DNA from: Paraburkholderia sp. SOS3
GTDB taxonomy: Bacteria > Pseudomonadota > Gammaproteobacteria > Burkholderiales > Burkholderiaceae
Direction of reading: 5' to 3'
Assembly (NCBI RefSeq): GCF_001922345.1
Contig: NZ_CP018811.1
Location: forward strand, 2,170,001-2,234,000
Length of the DNA: 64,000 nucleotides
The notes under the pieces are model-generated. The model was given only the letters and a program-made list of their open reading frames with translations, searched no databases and was not told where the DNA came from. Shown piece after piece: positions 1 through 11,079 of the stretch. The position numbers and the translations under genes were made by a program. Numbering within the stretch: the stretch's first letter is position 1; each line of letters opens with the position of its first letter.

Positions 1-1
1 A

Positions 2-1930
<1,929 letters not shown>

Positions 1931-2070
1931 GCAGCACGCATTGCATTGTCCCGGCGGCACTTGCGCGCAAGTACAAGTACTACTACAAGCGCGAGTGCCG
2001 CAAGCGTGCCGGGCAGGCGTCGAGCGCAGACACAAATCGTTCCAGATTCGCGACTGAGTTCGTGCTATAA

Positions 2071-2105
2071 AACACCCCGGATGGTTCCGGGGTGTTTTGT
2101 TTTTG
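2071..2105 (+). terminator. Intrinsic terminator after ppsA
   Basis: A perfect 10-bp stem (AACACCCCGG at 2071-2080 with CCGGGGTGTT at 2087-2096) closes a 6-base loop and runs into a T-rich tract (TTGTTTTT). This is a canonical rho-independent terminator. It separates ppsA from the nfeD-type gene that begins at 2116. Confidence 0.92.
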
Positions 2106-2115
2106 GGAGGCCGAA

Positions 2116-2550
2116 GTGGCGCTAACAGGCTGGTTCTGGTGGGTCGGCGCGGGCGTGCTGATCGTGCTCGAGCTCATGAGCGGCACGTTCTATCTGCTGA
2201 TGATCGCGCTCGGCTTCGTTGCCGCGGCGCTTGCGCGTCTGGCGGGCGCGCCGTTACCGGCGCAGCTTGCGGCGGCGGCGCTCGTCGCGCTTGTCGCCGT
2301 GGCGCTGTTGCGGCGCTCGCGCTTCGGCCGCAACCCGCGCGCCGATGCCGCACAGAATCCCGACGTCAATCTCGATATCGGCGCGACGTTGACGGTGCCC
2401 GAGTGGCACGATCGCCGCGCGCGGACGCAATATCGCGGCGCAGCCTGGGACGTCGAGCTCGCGCCCGGCGAGCCCGAAGATGCGCGCGTGTACCGGATCA
2501 CCGCGTTGCGCGGCAGTTGTCTGGTTGTCGTTGCGAATCCCGAGCGGTAA
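2116..2550 (+). CDS. NfeD-like membrane protein
   Basis: A short NfeD-family protein of 144 residues. The first 75 residues form hydrophobic membrane segments (GWFWWVGAGVLIVLELM onward). A soluble C-terminal OB-fold-like part follows (GATLTVPEWHD to the end), as in the short NfeD proteins. These proteins are partners of SPFH/band-7 proteins in the inner membrane, and the next gene at 2633 is such a protein. The start is taken as GTG at 2116 because a GGGAGG ribosome site lies a few bases upstream; an in-frame ATG at 2092 would lie within the terminator. The exact molecular role of the family is not settled; a role in membrane microdomain organisation or quality control is inferred. Confidence 0.85.
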   Translation: MALTGWFWWVGAGVLIVLELMSGTFYLLMIALGFVAAALARLAGAPLPAQLAAAALVALVAVALLRRSRFGRNPRADAAQNPDVNLDIGATLTVPEWHDRRARTQYRGAAWDVELAPGEPEDARVYRITALRGSCLVVVANPER

Positions 2551-2632
2551 CGGGGCGATAGCGGACCGATAGCGGACCGGCAAGCAGGCCAACCGCCGGC
2601 ATAACGAAGCAAACCAGAAAAGAGGTGCAGCA

Positions 2633-3559
2633 ATGGAATCGACGATCTTCGCGGTCGTGTTTCTGATTATCGTGATCGTGCTGATCGGCCGGACGATCAA
2701 GATCGTGCCGCAGCAGCACGCATGGATTGTCGAGCGGCTCGGCCGCTACCATGCGACGCTGACACCGGGGGCGACGCTCGTGCTGCCGTTTGTCGACCGC
2801 ATCGCGTACAAGCATGTGCTCAAGGAGATTCCGCTCGACGTGCCAAGCCAGGTCTGCATCACGCGCGACAACACGCAGCTGCAGGTGGACGGCGTGCTGT
2901 ACTTCCAGGTGACGGACCCGATGAAGGCGTCGTACGGCTCGAGCAACTTCGTATTCGCGATTACGCAGTTGTCGCAGACCACGCTGCGTTCGGTCATCGG
3001 CAAGCTTGAACTCGACAAGACGTTCGAGGAGCGCGACTTCATCAATCACAGCATCGTGTCCGCGCTCGACGAGGCCGCGTCCAACTGGGGCGTGAAGGTG
3101 CTGCGCTACGAAATCAAGGACCTGACGCCGCCGAAGGAAATCCTGCACGCGATGCAGCAGCAGATCACCGCGGAGCGCGAAAAGCGCGCGCTGATCGCGG
3201 CATCCGAGGGCCGCAAGCAGGAGCAGATCAATATCGCGTCCGGCGGCCGTGAGGCGGCCATCCAGAAGTCGGAAGGCGAGCGGCAGGCGGCGATCAATCA
3301 GGCGCAAGGCCAGGCGGCGGCGATTCTCGCAGTCGCGGAGGCGAATGCGCAGGCAATTCAGAAGATCGCCGCGGCGATCCAGTCGACAGGCGGCATGGAA
3401 GCCGTGAACCTGAAGGTAGCCGAGCAGTACGTGAATGCGTTCGCGAATCTCGCGAAGCAGGGCAATACGCTGATCGTGCCGGGCAACCTGTCGGAGATGA
3501 GTTCGATGATCGCGTCGGCGCTGACGATCGTCAAACAGCAGAAGGGCGCTAACGCCTGA
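2633..3559 (+). CDS. SPFH/band 7 membrane protein (paraslipin/QmcA type)
   Basis: This 308-residue protein has one N-terminal membrane anchor (residues 4-22). The SPFH core follows, starting near QQHAWIVERLGRYHATLTPG and passing through DVPSQVCITRDNTQLQVDG. A long alanine/glutamate-rich helical stretch (about residues 165-245) carries repeated GERQAAINQAQGQAA-like turns, typical of oligomerising band 7 proteins. A C-terminal hydrophobic patch follows. The length and the NFV/KLELDKTFEERD motifs match the stomatin-like bacterial family (QmcA, paraslipin). AGAGGTG is a good ribosome site for the ATG at 2633. With the upstream NfeD gene it forms the usual two-gene unit. It is probably an inner-membrane ring scaffold affecting protease access; this is family knowledge. 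Confidence 0.93.
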   Translation: MESTIFAVVFLIIVIVLIGRTIKIVPQQHAWIVERLGRYHATLTPGATLVLPFVDRIAYKHVLKEIPLDVPSQVCITRDNTQLQVDGVLYFQVTDPMKASYGSSNFVFAITQLSQTTLRSVIGKLELDKTFEERDFINHSIVSALDEAASNWGVKVLRYEIKDLTPPKEILHAMQQQITAEREKRALIAASEGRKQEQINIASGGREAAIQKSEGERQAAINQAQGQAAAILAVAEANAQAIQKIAAAIQSTGGMEAVNLKVAEQYVNAFANLAKQGNTLIVPGNLSEMSSMIASALTIVKQQKGANA

Positions 3560-3679
3560 GTTTTATTATTTCCATGTCGGCGCAATTGGCGGGGCTGCGG
3601 GTTTGGCGCCGCCGCCGGTGCGGACGTGCAGAAGCGCCGAGTAGCGCCGTGTAGCGCCTGGTTGGCGCCGCGGCGCGTG

Positions 3680-4126
3680 TCACGTCGGCGTGCGCATCAG
3701 CCGTGCTTTTTCACGTTCCCAATCGCGTTTCTTCTCGGTCTCGCGCTTGTCGTGCAGTTTCTTGCCCTTCGCGAGGCCGATTTCGCATTTGACACGGCCT
3801 CCCTTGTAGTGAAAGTTCAGCGGCACGAGCGTGTAGCCGCGCTGCTCGATCTTGCCGATCAGTTTGCTGATTTCGGCTGAGTGCAGCAGCAGCTTGCGCG
3901 TGCGTACCGGGTCGGGCGTGATGTGCGTCGAGGCTTCGGGCAACGGGCTGATGTGCGTGCCGATCAGAAACAGCTCCGCATTCTTGATCACGACGTAGCC
4001 TTCCTTGATCTGCCCGCGGCCCGCGCGCAGTGCCTTGACTTCCCATCCTTCGAGCACGAGTCCGGCTTCGTAGCGTTCTTCGATGAAGTAATCGAAGAAC
4101 GCCTTCCTGTTTTCGATGATGCTCAT
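3680..4126 (-). CDS. smpB: SsrA-binding protein SmpB
   Basis: SmpB binds tmRNA and brings it to stalled ribosomes for trans-translation. The 148-residue product is full length. Its beta-barrel starts at [20 protein letters not shown] and includes [19 protein letters not shown] and LIGTHISPL. The lysine/arginine-rich tail ([19 protein letters not shown]) is the part that folds in the mRNA channel. It is transcribed away from ratA, and this smpB/ratA divergent order is common in beta-proteobacteria. A 16-bp palindrome, TAAAATC-AC-GATTTTA (4150-4165), lies in the gap shared by the two promoters. The tmRNA gene itself is not in the window. Confidence 0.98.
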   Translation of the reverse strand: MSIIENRKAFFDYFIEERYEAGLVLEGWEVKALRAGRGQIKEGYVVIKNAELFLIGTHISPLPEASTHITPDPVRTRKLLLHSAEISKLIGKIEQRGYTLVPLNFHYKGGRVKCEIGLAKGKKLHDKRETEKKRDWEREKARLMRTPT

Positions 4127-4269
4127 GAATGGAAATTGCCCAACTCGTTTAAAATCACGATTTTAGCAAAGCGAAGCCGGAAAGCCGCCGTGTCCGGCGT
4201 GCTTTTTGCGCGATTTTTAGCTGTTTGTCGCGTCAGTGCGTCGGGTTGGGGTCGTGTTTGTGGCCCCGT

Positions 4270-4302
4270 TTGTATCGCGCTTGTATCGCGCTTGTATCCG
4301 GC
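4270..4302 (+). repeat. Three 11-bp tandem repeats upstream of ratA
   Basis: Two exact copies of TTGTATCGCGC (4270-4280, 4281-4291) and a third imperfect copy, TTGTATCCGGC (4292-4302), lie in the leader between smpB and ratA. They are in the upstream region of ratA and could be slippage-prone. No function is assigned. Confidence 0.7.
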
Positions 4303-4395
4303 TTGCGCGTACTTGGGTCACTTGCAGTGCGTTTGCGTTATCAGGTCGCGTACTCTCTTATTACCGTTTTACTCTCGCTACGTGCCGTTTACTTT

Positions 4396-4830
4396 ATGGC
4401 AGATGTCCAGAAAACCGTGTTGATACGCCACTCGGCGGAACAGATGTTCGACCTCGTCACCGACGTCGAGGACTACCCCAATTTCCTGCCGTGGTGCGGT
4501 GGCGTCGAGATTCGTCAGCAGGACGAGAACGGCATGGAAGCGCGCATCGACATCAACTTCAAGGGCATCAGGCAGCATTTCGCCACACACAACACGCAAC
4601 AGCGACCCTCGCGCATCGATATGCAGTTCGCCGACGGGCCGTTTCGCAAATTCACCGGTTTCTGGCGCTTCACGCCGCTGCGCTCGGATGCGTGCAAGAT
4701 CGAATTCGCGCTGCACTACGAATTCTCGAACATCATCCTCGAGAAGCTGATCGGGCCGGTGTTCAGCCATATCGCGAACACGTTCGTCGAATCGTTCGTG
4801 AAGCGCGCAGACCAGCGCTACGGCAAGTAA
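4396..4830 (+). CDS. ratA: RatA-like START/polyketide-cyclase domain protein
   Basis: A 144-residue SRPBCC/START-fold protein of the RatA (Coq10-like) family. The family signature is seen in SAEQMFDLVTDVEDYPNFLPWC, and the fold ends with FSHIANTFVESFVKRADQRYG. E. coli RatA was described as a ribosome-association toxin; the wider family is linked to ubiquinone binding, so the toxin role here is inferred from homology only. The start is the ATG at 4396, as family members begin MA-VxKT; longer upstream frames run through the repeat region and look non-coding. rnfH follows 31 bases after the stop, the conserved ratA-rnfH pair. Confidence 0.93.
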   Translation: MADVQKTVLIRHSAEQMFDLVTDVEDYPNFLPWCGGVEIRQQDENGMEARIDINFKGIRQHFATHNTQQRPSRIDMQFADGPFRKFTGFWRFTPLRSDACKIEFALHYEFSNIILEKLIGPVFSHIANTFVESFVKRADQRYGK

Positions 4831-4861
4831 TGAGGCATGCAATGAGTATGGGCGGCCGGCC

Positions 4862-5194
4862 ATGAATGCTTTGCTGTCGATCGAGGTCTGCTACGCGCTG
4901 CCCGACCAGCAGACGCTGATCCCGCTGCAGTTGCCGCAAGGCGCGACGCTCGAACAGGCGATCGGCGCGAGCGGCATCCTCGCGCGCCATCCCGAGATCG
5001 ATCTGACGAAGCAGAAGGTCGGCGTGTTCGGCAAATTGAAGCCGCTCGATGCGGTGCTCGCCGACCATGATCGCGTCGAGATCTACCGTCCGCTTATCGT
5101 CGACCCGAAGCTTGCGCGGCAGCGGCGCGTCGAGAAGACGCGCCGGGATGGGTCGATCGAAGGGCGGAAGTGGCTGCCGAAGGATTCGCGCTAA
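4862..5194 (+). CDS. rnfH: RnfH family ubiquitin-like protein
   Basis: A 110-residue protein with the RnfH beta-grasp fold. Visible family motifs are SIEVCYALPDQQTLIPLQLPQG near the start, GVFGKLKPLDAVLADHDRVEIYRPL in the middle and DPKLARQRRVEKTR near the end. RnfH is encoded next to ratA in many proteobacteria, as here. Its biochemical function is not established; it was named after rnf operons. The C-terminal tail is basic and probably flexible. The frame has no damage. Confidence 0.93.
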   Translation: MNALLSIEVCYALPDQQTLIPLQLPQGATLEQAIGASGILARHPEIDLTKQKVGVFGKLKPLDAVLADHDRVEIYRPLIVDPKLARQRRVEKTRRDGSIEGRKWLPKDSR

Positions 5195-5369
5195 GGGAGG
5201 CGTGTCTTTCGCAGGCGCTTCCTTCGCCCATGTTTCTTTCGAGCGTTGCCGGCCGCCGCGCTCGCCGCACTGATCGCTGGATGCACTTGCACTTGCACTG
5301 GTCGCGCCTGGCGTTGTTTGCTGTGTGCTTGCTGCGGTTACGGCGCCGGGCGCGCCGACCGTCCGGCAA

Positions 5370-6401
5370 TCAATGCACGGCCGCCTGCGCCTTGTCCTCG
5401 AGTGACGTGCGCTTCGCGCCGTCATCCGCATGCTGGCGCACCGACCAGCTGACCCCTACGAGCAACAGCGCAATCGCGGCGGCTTCGAGAACGCGCGGCA
5501 GACGGTGGTCGTAGATAAACGCGTAAAGCAGCGCGAACAGCGTTTCGAACACGATCAACTGCCCTGACAGCGTGAGCGGCAGGCGCTTGGACGCGGCGTT
5601 CCACAGACCGTTGCCGAGCCACGACGCGCCGATTGCGAGCCCGAGGTTCAGCATCCAGAACAGATGCCAGCGCGAATCGGCGAGGGGGCCATGCGGCGCG
5701 GTCGCGAAGCCGGCCGGCAACGCGGCCACGACGATCCACAGCGCCGCGCCGAGCAGACCCGTGACGATGCCCCACAGCACCGACCATTCGCTGCCGCTGA
5801 AATGGTCGTTGCGCTGCAGATAGCGGGCGTTTTCGACCGCGAACCACGTCCACGAAACGAGCGCGCCCGCGGCGCATGCGAGACCCGCGAGCTTCGTCAG
5901 GATCGGGCTGCCGGCTATCAGCGCCGCGCCGGCGCCCGCAAGCGCGTCCGCGCCCGCACCCGAATCCGCGCCGGCCGAAAACACATCGATATTGATGCAC
6001 GCGATGCCGGCGAGCACCATCGCGAGCGGCCAGACGAGCCGCGCGAGCGGCACCGCGCCATGATCGCGCCGTCCCAGCAAGGTGACGGTGACCGGCAGCA
6101 CGCCGACGATCAGCGAAGCGGGCGCGATGCCGACCATATGCACGGCGCCGGTCAGCAGCAGGTAGTAGAGCAGGTTGCCGGCCAGCGCCAGCTTGAAGAG
6201 CGCGGCAATATCCGCGGCGGTGAGGCGCGCCAGCAGCGAGCGCGCGGACGGCAGCGCGGCAACCATCGACACCGCGCCATACATCATGTATCGGCCCGAA
6301 CTGAGCAGCAGCGGCGAAAAATCGGCGAGCAGCCGCGGCACGAGGAAAACCGTGCCCCATAACGCTCCGGCCATCATTCCATACATCACGCCGCGCCGCA
6401 T
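5370..6401 (-). CDS. DMT superfamily transporter (EamA-like)
   Basis: A 343-residue integral membrane protein with about ten hydrophobic segments, the layout of two EamA repeats. It starts MRRGVMYGMMAGALWGTVFLVPRL, a typical first helix of this exporter group. The start is placed at the ATG at 6401 because a GAGGCAGG ribosome site precedes it, and the upstream open frame has no membrane protein character. Between residues about 140 and 165 there is an unusual alanine/glycine-rich insert (GADSGAGADALAGAGAAL) in a loop. The substrate is unknown; relatives export amino acids or metabolites. It is transcribed divergently from guaB. Confidence 0.9.
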   Translation of the reverse strand: MRRGVMYGMMAGALWGTVFLVPRLLADFSPLLLSSGRYMMYGAVSMVAALPSARSLLARLTAADIAALFKLALAGNLLYYLLLTGAVHMVGIAPASLIVGVLPVTVTLLGRRDHGAVPLARLVWPLAMVLAGIACINIDVFSAGADSGAGADALAGAGAALIAGSPILTKLAGLACAAGALVSWTWFAVENARYLQRNDHFSGSEWSVLWGIVTGLLGAALWIVVAALPAGFATAPHGPLADSRWHLFWMLNLGLAIGASWLGNGLWNAASKRLPLTLSGQLIVFETLFALLYAFIYDHRLPRVLEAAAIALLLVGVSWSVRQHADDGAKRTSLEDKAQAAVH

Positions 6402-6682
6402 TGCCTGCCTCGATCCGAAAGAACTGAAAGTGCGCGCAGCATAGCGTGCGCCATTCGGCCGCGTCTTGTTCGATTCTGCAACTGCGCGCTTGCTCGAGGC
6501 GTAAGCGCAAAACGAAAAACCGGACGCAAATCCGAAACGCAAATCCGAAACGAAAACGGATCGAACCACACCCGAACGGGAAAGCGAAATGCGCTGGCAA
6601 ATACGATGCCATCGGGCATCAAAAAACCTGACGAAATTCGCTAACTGACTGTTCGGACGATGAAAACCGGGGAGGTATCGCG

Positions 6683-6688
6683 TATAAT
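6683..6688 (+). promoter_or_regulatory. Probable -10 element of guaB
   Basis: A perfect TATAAT lies 27 bases before the guaB start codon in the gap between the divergent DMT transporter and guaB. No strong -35 box is evident at the expected distance. Use as the guaB promoter is inferred from position. Confidence 0.55.
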
Positions 6689-6714
6689 TCGCTTTTGCGC
6701 CTATAGGATTTGCC

Positions 6715-8175
6715 ATGCGTCTGATCCAGAAAGCACTCACGTTCGATGACGTGCTCCTCGTCCCGGCCTTCTCCGACGTTCTGCCGCGCGACACCAGCCT
6801 GAAAACCCGACTGACCCGCAATATCTCCCTGAATATGCCTCTCGTGTCCGCCGCCATGGACACGGTCACCGAAGCGCGTCTGGCCATCGTCATGGCGCAG
6901 CAAGGCGGCATCGGCATCGTTCACAAGAATCTGACCGCGGCCGAGCAGGCGCGCGAGGTCGCGAAGGTCAAGCGCTTCGAATCGGGCGTCGTGCGCGATC
7001 CGATCACGGTGCCGCCGCAAATGAAGGTGCGCGATGTGATTGCGCTATCGCAACAGCATGGCATTTCGGGTTTTCCGGTGGTCGAAGGCGCGCAGCTGAT
7101 CGGCATCGTCACGAACCGCGACCTGCGCTTCGAAACGCGTCTGGACGAACCCGTGCGCACGATCATGACGCCGCGCGAGCGCCTCGTCACGGTCAAGGAA
7201 GGCACGCCGCTCGCCGAAGCAAAGGCGCTCATGCATAGCCATCGGCTCGAGCGTGTGCTCGTCGTCAACGATGCATTCGAGCTGCGCGGGCTGATGACGG
7301 TCAAGGACATCACGAAGCAGACCGAACACCCGGACGCCTGCAAGGACGAACACGGCAAGCTGCGCGTCGGCGCGGCGGTCGGCGTCGGCGCGGACAATGA
7401 GGAGCGCGTGTCGCTGCTCGTGCAGGCCGGTGTCGACGTGATCGTCGTCGATACCGCGCACGGCCACAGCAAGGGCGTGCTCGAGCGCGTGCAGTGGGTC
7501 AAAAAGAACTTCCCGCACGTCGATGTGATCGGCGGCAATATCGCCACGGCAAGCGCGGCGAAGGCGCTCGTCGAGTACGGCGCGGACGGCGTGAAGGTCG
7601 GCATCGGCCCGGGCTCGATCTGCACGACGCGTATCGTCGCCGGCGTCGGCGTGCCGCAAATCACGGCTATCTCGAACGTCGCCGAAGGGCTCAAAGGCTC
7701 GGGCGTGCCGCTGATCGCGGACGGCGGCGTGCGCTTCTCGGGCGATGTCAGCAAGGCGCTCGCGGCCGGCGCGAACGCGGTCATGATGGGCAGCATGTTC
7801 GCCGGCACCGAAGAGTCGCCGGGCGACGTGTTCCTGTATCAGGGCCGCCAGTACAAGTCGTATCGCGGCATGGGCTCGGTCGGCGCGATGAAGGACGGCG
7901 CGGCGGACCGCTACTTCCAGGACAACTCCGCGAATATCGACAAGCTCGTGCCGGAAGGCATCGAAGGCCGCGTCGCGTACAAGGGCTCGGTCAGCGCGAT
8001 CCTGTTCCAGATGATCGGCGGCGTGCGCGCGAGCATGGGCTACTGCGGCTGCAACACGATCGACGAACTGCACGAGAAGGCCGAGTTCGTGCAGATCACC
8101 GCGGCCGGCATGCGCGAATCGCACGTGCACGACGTGCAGATCACGAAGGAAGCGCCCAACTATCACGTGGACTGA
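6715..8175 (+). CDS. guaB: Inosine-5'-monophosphate dehydrogenase
   Basis: Oxidises IMP to XMP with NAD, the first step of GMP synthesis. The 486-residue length is standard. The order is N-terminal barrel ([20 protein letters not shown]), two CBS domains (about residues 95-205, for example [11 protein letters not shown] and LERVLVVND), then the rest of the barrel. The catalytic cysteine is in [20 protein letters not shown], the flap region is [11 protein letters not shown], and SADGGVR-like [11 protein letters not shown] binds phosphate. guaA, which uses its product, follows one gene later on the same strand. A TATAAT box lies just upstream. Confidence 0.98.
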   Translation: MRLIQKALTFDDVLLVPAFSDVLPRDTSLKTRLTRNISLNMPLVSAAMDTVTEARLAIVMAQQGGIGIVHKNLTAAEQAREVAKVKRFESGVVRDPITVPPQMKVRDVIALSQQHGISGFPVVEGAQLIGIVTNRDLRFETRLDEPVRTIMTPRERLVTVKEGTPLAEAKALMHSHRLERVLVVNDAFELRGLMTVKDITKQTEHPDACKDEHGKLRVGAAVGVGADNEERVSLLVQAGVDVIVVDTAHGHSKGVLERVQWVKKNFPHVDVIGGNIATASAAKALVEYGADGVKVGIGPGSICTTRIVAGVGVPQITAISNVAEGLKGSGVPLIADGGVRFSGDVSKALAAGANAVMMGSMFAGTEESPGDVFLYQGRQYKSYRGMGSVGAMKDGAADRYFQDNSANIDKLVPEGIEGRVAYKGSVSAILFQMIGGVRASMGYCGCNTIDELHEKAEFVQITAAGMRESHVHDVQITKEAPNYHVD

Positions 8176-8181
8176 TCGCCG

Positions 8182-9027
8182 ATGAAGCCGCTCCTGCGTG
8201 CCGTACTGATCATCGATGCGCTATTGCTGCTGGCGTTCGGGTTGCTGTTTCTCGCGACGCCGTGGAAATCGCTGTACGACGCGTTGCACCTCGTGCAGAC
8301 CGATCCGGTGCTGGTCGGGCAAGGCTTCGGGCTCGCGCTGATCGGGCTCGCGTGGCTGGCATTGCATGCGTCGCTCGACGGCGCGCTGACCGCGACGGTC
8401 GCCAAAGTGATCGGGCACGTGAACTGGCTCACGGCGGTGCTGATGCTGGTCTGGCTGATCGGCTTGCATACGCCGCCGCTGACGGGCTTCGGGCAACTGG
8501 TGGCGGTGGTGGTCGCGATCGTATTGCTGGTCGTCGGGCTGGGCGGCGTGCGGCTTGCACGCGCGGTCCGGCGCCGCGAACGCGCGATCGCGGCCGAGGC
8601 GGTCGCCGCGGAACGTGCCGATAAGGCCGCGGCGCGGCAGGCGGCGAAGGACGCGAAGCAGGAAGCGCGAGTCGAGGCGAAGGCGCAGGCGGCCGCACGC
8701 GCGACGCCGGCCGGCGGCGGTTATGCGGCGACCGAGCCTGTCGTCGAACCGGTGCTGTCGCCGCGTCAGGCGACGGTGATCGATCCCGCAACCGGCCGCA
8801 CGATCGACCCGGCGAGCGGACGCGCGGTCGATCCGGTGAGCGGACGTCCGCTGGAACACGCGCGTGGATCTGCGCTCGACTCCGATGCTGCCGCGGTGCC
8901 GGCCAGCCAGCGCGGCCCTGAAACCGACGCTGCGGCGCATGACGAAGCCGCACGCGAAGCACGCGAGGAAGCGCGCCGCGACGCGGCGGGGTCGCCGGGC
9001 TCGCCGAGGCCGCCGTTTCATGGCTGA
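8182..9027 (+). CDS. Membrane protein with repetitive, charged C-terminal tail
   Basis: A protein of unknown function, 281 residues, starting 6 bases after guaB. Residues 1-130 hold four hydrophobic segments. An alanine/arginine/lysine-rich helix follows (about 131-175), then a soluble tail. The tail contains a short tandem repeat of eight residues near positions 195-220: IDPATGRT, IDPASGRA, VDPVSGRP. Such D-P-x-[ST]-G-R repeats look like a low-complexity linker or surface segment. The last 50 residues are acidic/basic and rich in alanine. The tight spacing suggests co-transcription with guaB. Related small membrane proteins exist between guaB and guaA in other Burkholderiales, but no function can be read from the sequence. 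Confidence 0.75.
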   Translation: MKPLLRAVLIIDALLLLAFGLLFLATPWKSLYDALHLVQTDPVLVGQGFGLALIGLAWLALHASLDGALTATVAKVIGHVNWLTAVLMLVWLIGLHTPPLTGFGQLVAVVVAIVLLVVGLGGVRLARAVRRRERAIAAEAVAAERADKAAARQAAKDAKQEARVEAKAQAAARATPAGGGYAATEPVVEPVLSPRQATVIDPATGRTIDPASGRAVDPVSGRPLEHARGSALDSDAAAVPASQRGPETDAAAHDEAAREAREEARRDAAGSPGSPRPPFHG

Positions 9028-9273
9028 GGCGCTCGTCATTGCGCCGCTTCCAGCCGATCCCGCAGTCCGCCCGCGCTTCAGCAAGCATGGTTTTGCGCTA
9101 TCCGGCCTTCGCTGCTTGCGCCCATCTTGCCGCGCACGTGAACAACGAAAAGCCGCTTCATCGGGCCGTCCCGACGACGAGAGCCACGAAAAAATCAGTT
9201 CAAGAATTCAGATCAAACCCGCGCGAGACGCGCAGTTTTCCCTATCTTCATCCATTCGATTCCGCCCGCTGCC

Positions 9274-10857
9274 ATGCATGACAAGATCCTGATCCTCGAC
9301 TTCGGTTCGCAAGTCACCCAACTGATTGCCCGGCGCATCCGCGAGGCGCACGTGCTGTCGGAAATTCATCCGCACGACGTCAGCGACGCGTTTATCCGCG
9401 AGTTCAAGCCCAAGGGCGTCATCCTGTCCGGTGGCCCGAGCTCGGTGGTCGAGACCGACACGCCGCGTGCGCCGCAAGCGGTGTTCGAACTCGGCGTGCC
9501 GGTGCTCGGCATTTGCTACGGCATGCAGACGATGGCCGAGCAGCTGGGCGGCAAGGTCGACAGCGGGCACTTGCGCGAGTTCGGTTATGCGGAGGTGCGG
9601 GCGCGCAACCACACGAGCTTCCTCGAAGGCATCGAAGATTTCCGCACGCCGGAAGGCCACGGCATGCTCAAGGTATGGATGAGCCACGGCGACAAGGTGC
9701 TCGAGATGCCGGAGGGCTTCAAGCTGATGGCGTCGACGGAATCGTGCCCGATCGCCGCGATGGCCGATGAAACGCGCCATTTCTACGGGCTGCAATGGCA
9801 CCCCGAAGTCACGCATACGGTGCAGGGCCGCGCGATGCTCGAACGTTTCGTGCTGCAGATCTGCGACGCGAAGCCGGATTGGGAGATGGGCAACTATATC
9901 GACGAGGCGGTCGAGCAGATTCGTGCGCAGGTTGGTAACGAACACGTCATTCTCGGCCTGTCGGGCGGCGTCGATTCGTCGGTCGCGGCCGCGTTGCTGC
10001 ATCGTGCAATCGGCGATCAGCTGACCTGCGTGTTCGTCGATCATGGTCTGTTGCGTCTGAACGAAGCCGAACAGGTGATGGCAACCTTCGCCGATCACCT
10101 CGGCGTGAAGGTGATTCATGTCGACGCGAGCGAGGCGTTCCTGTCGAAGCTCGCCGGCGTGACCGACCCGGAGGCGAAGCGCAAGATTATCGGCGCCGAG
10201 TTCGTCGAAGTGTTCCAGACCGAAGCGTCGAAGCTGACGGACGCGAAGTGGCTTGCGCAGGGCACGATCTATCCGGACGTGATCGAGTCGGCGGGCAAGG
10301 GCAAGAAAGCGACGCAGACCATCAAGAGCCACCACAACGTAGGTGGCTTGCCCGAAACGCTGAATCTGAAACTGCTCGAGCCGCTGCGCGAGCTGTTCAA
10401 GGATGAAGTGCGCGAACTCGGCGTCAAGCTTGGCCTGCCGCCGGCGATGGTGTATCGCCATCCGTTCCCGGGGCCGGGCCTTGGCGTGCGGATCCTCGGC
10501 GAAGTCCGGCGCGAGTATGCCGATTTGCTGCGCCGCGCCGATGCGATTTTCATCGAGACGCTGCGCACGTTCATCGACAAGGAAACGGGCAAGTCGTGGT
10601 ACGACCTGACGAGCCAGGCGTTCGCGGTGTTTCTGCCGGTGAAGAGCGTCGGCGTGATGGGGGATGGGCGCACTTACGAATATGTCGTTGCGCTGCGCGC
10701 GGTGCAGACGCTCGACTTCATGACCGCGCATTGGGCGCATCTGCCGCATGATCTACTCGGCCATGTGTCGAACCGGATTATCAATGAGGTTCGCGGGATC
10801 AATCGTGTGGTGTACGACATTTCGGGTAAGCCGCCGGCGACAATCGAGTGGGAATAA
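9274..10857 (+). CDS. guaA: GMP synthase (glutamine-hydrolysing)
   Basis: Converts XMP to GMP. The 527-residue product has the N-terminal class I glutamine amidotransferase (catalytic Cys in [15 protein letters not shown], His and Glu in [10 protein letters not shown]). The ATP pyrophosphatase domain follows with its PP-loop, [15 protein letters not shown]. The C-terminal dimerisation domain ends in PPATIEWE, the conserved family terminus. The last codons form a recognised hotspot for integrase-type islands, and an integrase gene starts 222 bases downstream. The coding sequence remains intact, as expected when an element supplies or preserves the final codons. Its end sequence recurs at 50316 and, degenerately, at 57073. 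Confidence 0.98.
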   Translation: MHDKILILDFGSQVTQLIARRIREAHVLSEIHPHDVSDAFIREFKPKGVILSGGPSSVVETDTPRAPQAVFELGVPVLGICYGMQTMAEQLGGKVDSGHLREFGYAEVRARNHTSFLEGIEDFRTPEGHGMLKVWMSHGDKVLEMPEGFKLMASTESCPIAAMADETRHFYGLQWHPEVTHTVQGRAMLERFVLQICDAKPDWEMGNYIDEAVEQIRAQVGNEHVILGLSGGVDSSVAAALLHRAIGDQLTCVFVDHGLLRLNEAEQVMATFADHLGVKVIHVDASEAFLSKLAGVTDPEAKRKIIGAEFVEVFQTEASKLTDAKWLAQGTIYPDVIESAGKGKKATQTIKSHHNVGGLPETLNLKLLEPLRELFKDEVRELGVKLGLPPAMVYRHPFPGPGLGVRILGEVRREYADLLRRADAIFIETLRTFIDKETGKSWYDLTSQAFAVFLPVKSVGVMGDGRTYEYVVALRAVQTLDFMTAHWAHLPHDLLGHVSNRIINEVRGINRVVYDISGKPPATIEWE

Positions 10858-10892
10858 TTTAGGATCCTCTGCAGTGGTCTGCAGAGGTCCGT
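10839..10892 (+). repeat. Candidate left attachment site (attL) at guaA 3' end
   Basis: This block comprises the last codons of guaA, a short spacer and a palindrome with 9-bp arms (CCTCTGCAG, spacer TGGT, CTGCAGAGG; 10866-10887). The same arrangement recurs at 57073-57126. There the 27 bases corresponding to 10866-10892 differ at one position, and the stop codon-to-palindrome spacing is identical. The guaA tail 10839-10853 is also repeated exactly at 50316-50330. A complete integrase gene follows. The palindrome may also act as the guaA terminator, although no T-tract follows. Confidence 0.75.
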
Positions 10893-10986
10893 CGATTCCC
10901 TGATTTCCCCCACAAGATCAAGGGTTTATCGACTATTTTGGTCTGCTGCCGTCCGTCGGCAGCGTTACGTCGCCGACGGCATGAGC

Positions 10987-11063
10987 GACGGTATAGCATC
11001 CTTCTCTGCAGACGATCCATTTTGATACCGTCACGGCGGGTGACGGTATCAAACACGGTATCA
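10987..11063 (+). repeat. Repeated ACGGTAT motifs and an inverted repeat before the integrase gene
   Basis: The integrase leader contains GACGGTAT at 10987-10994 and an inverted repeat with perfect 11-bp arms, GATACCGTCAC (11024-11034) and GTGACGGTATC (11040-11050). A further ACGGTATCA lies at 11055-11063. These could be arm-type sites for the integrase or excision factor, or an operator of the int gene. CGGTATCGT repeats occur near the inner attachment site (50242-50262). Confidence 0.6.
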
Positions 11064-11079
11064 GTTCACGGAGTATTGC

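Noticed and set aside
9208..10749. A 513-codon minus-strand frame opposite guaA
   Set aside because: It mirrors guaA codon structure, has no family motif, and guaA is certain. GC-rich coding DNA often leaves such antisense frames open.
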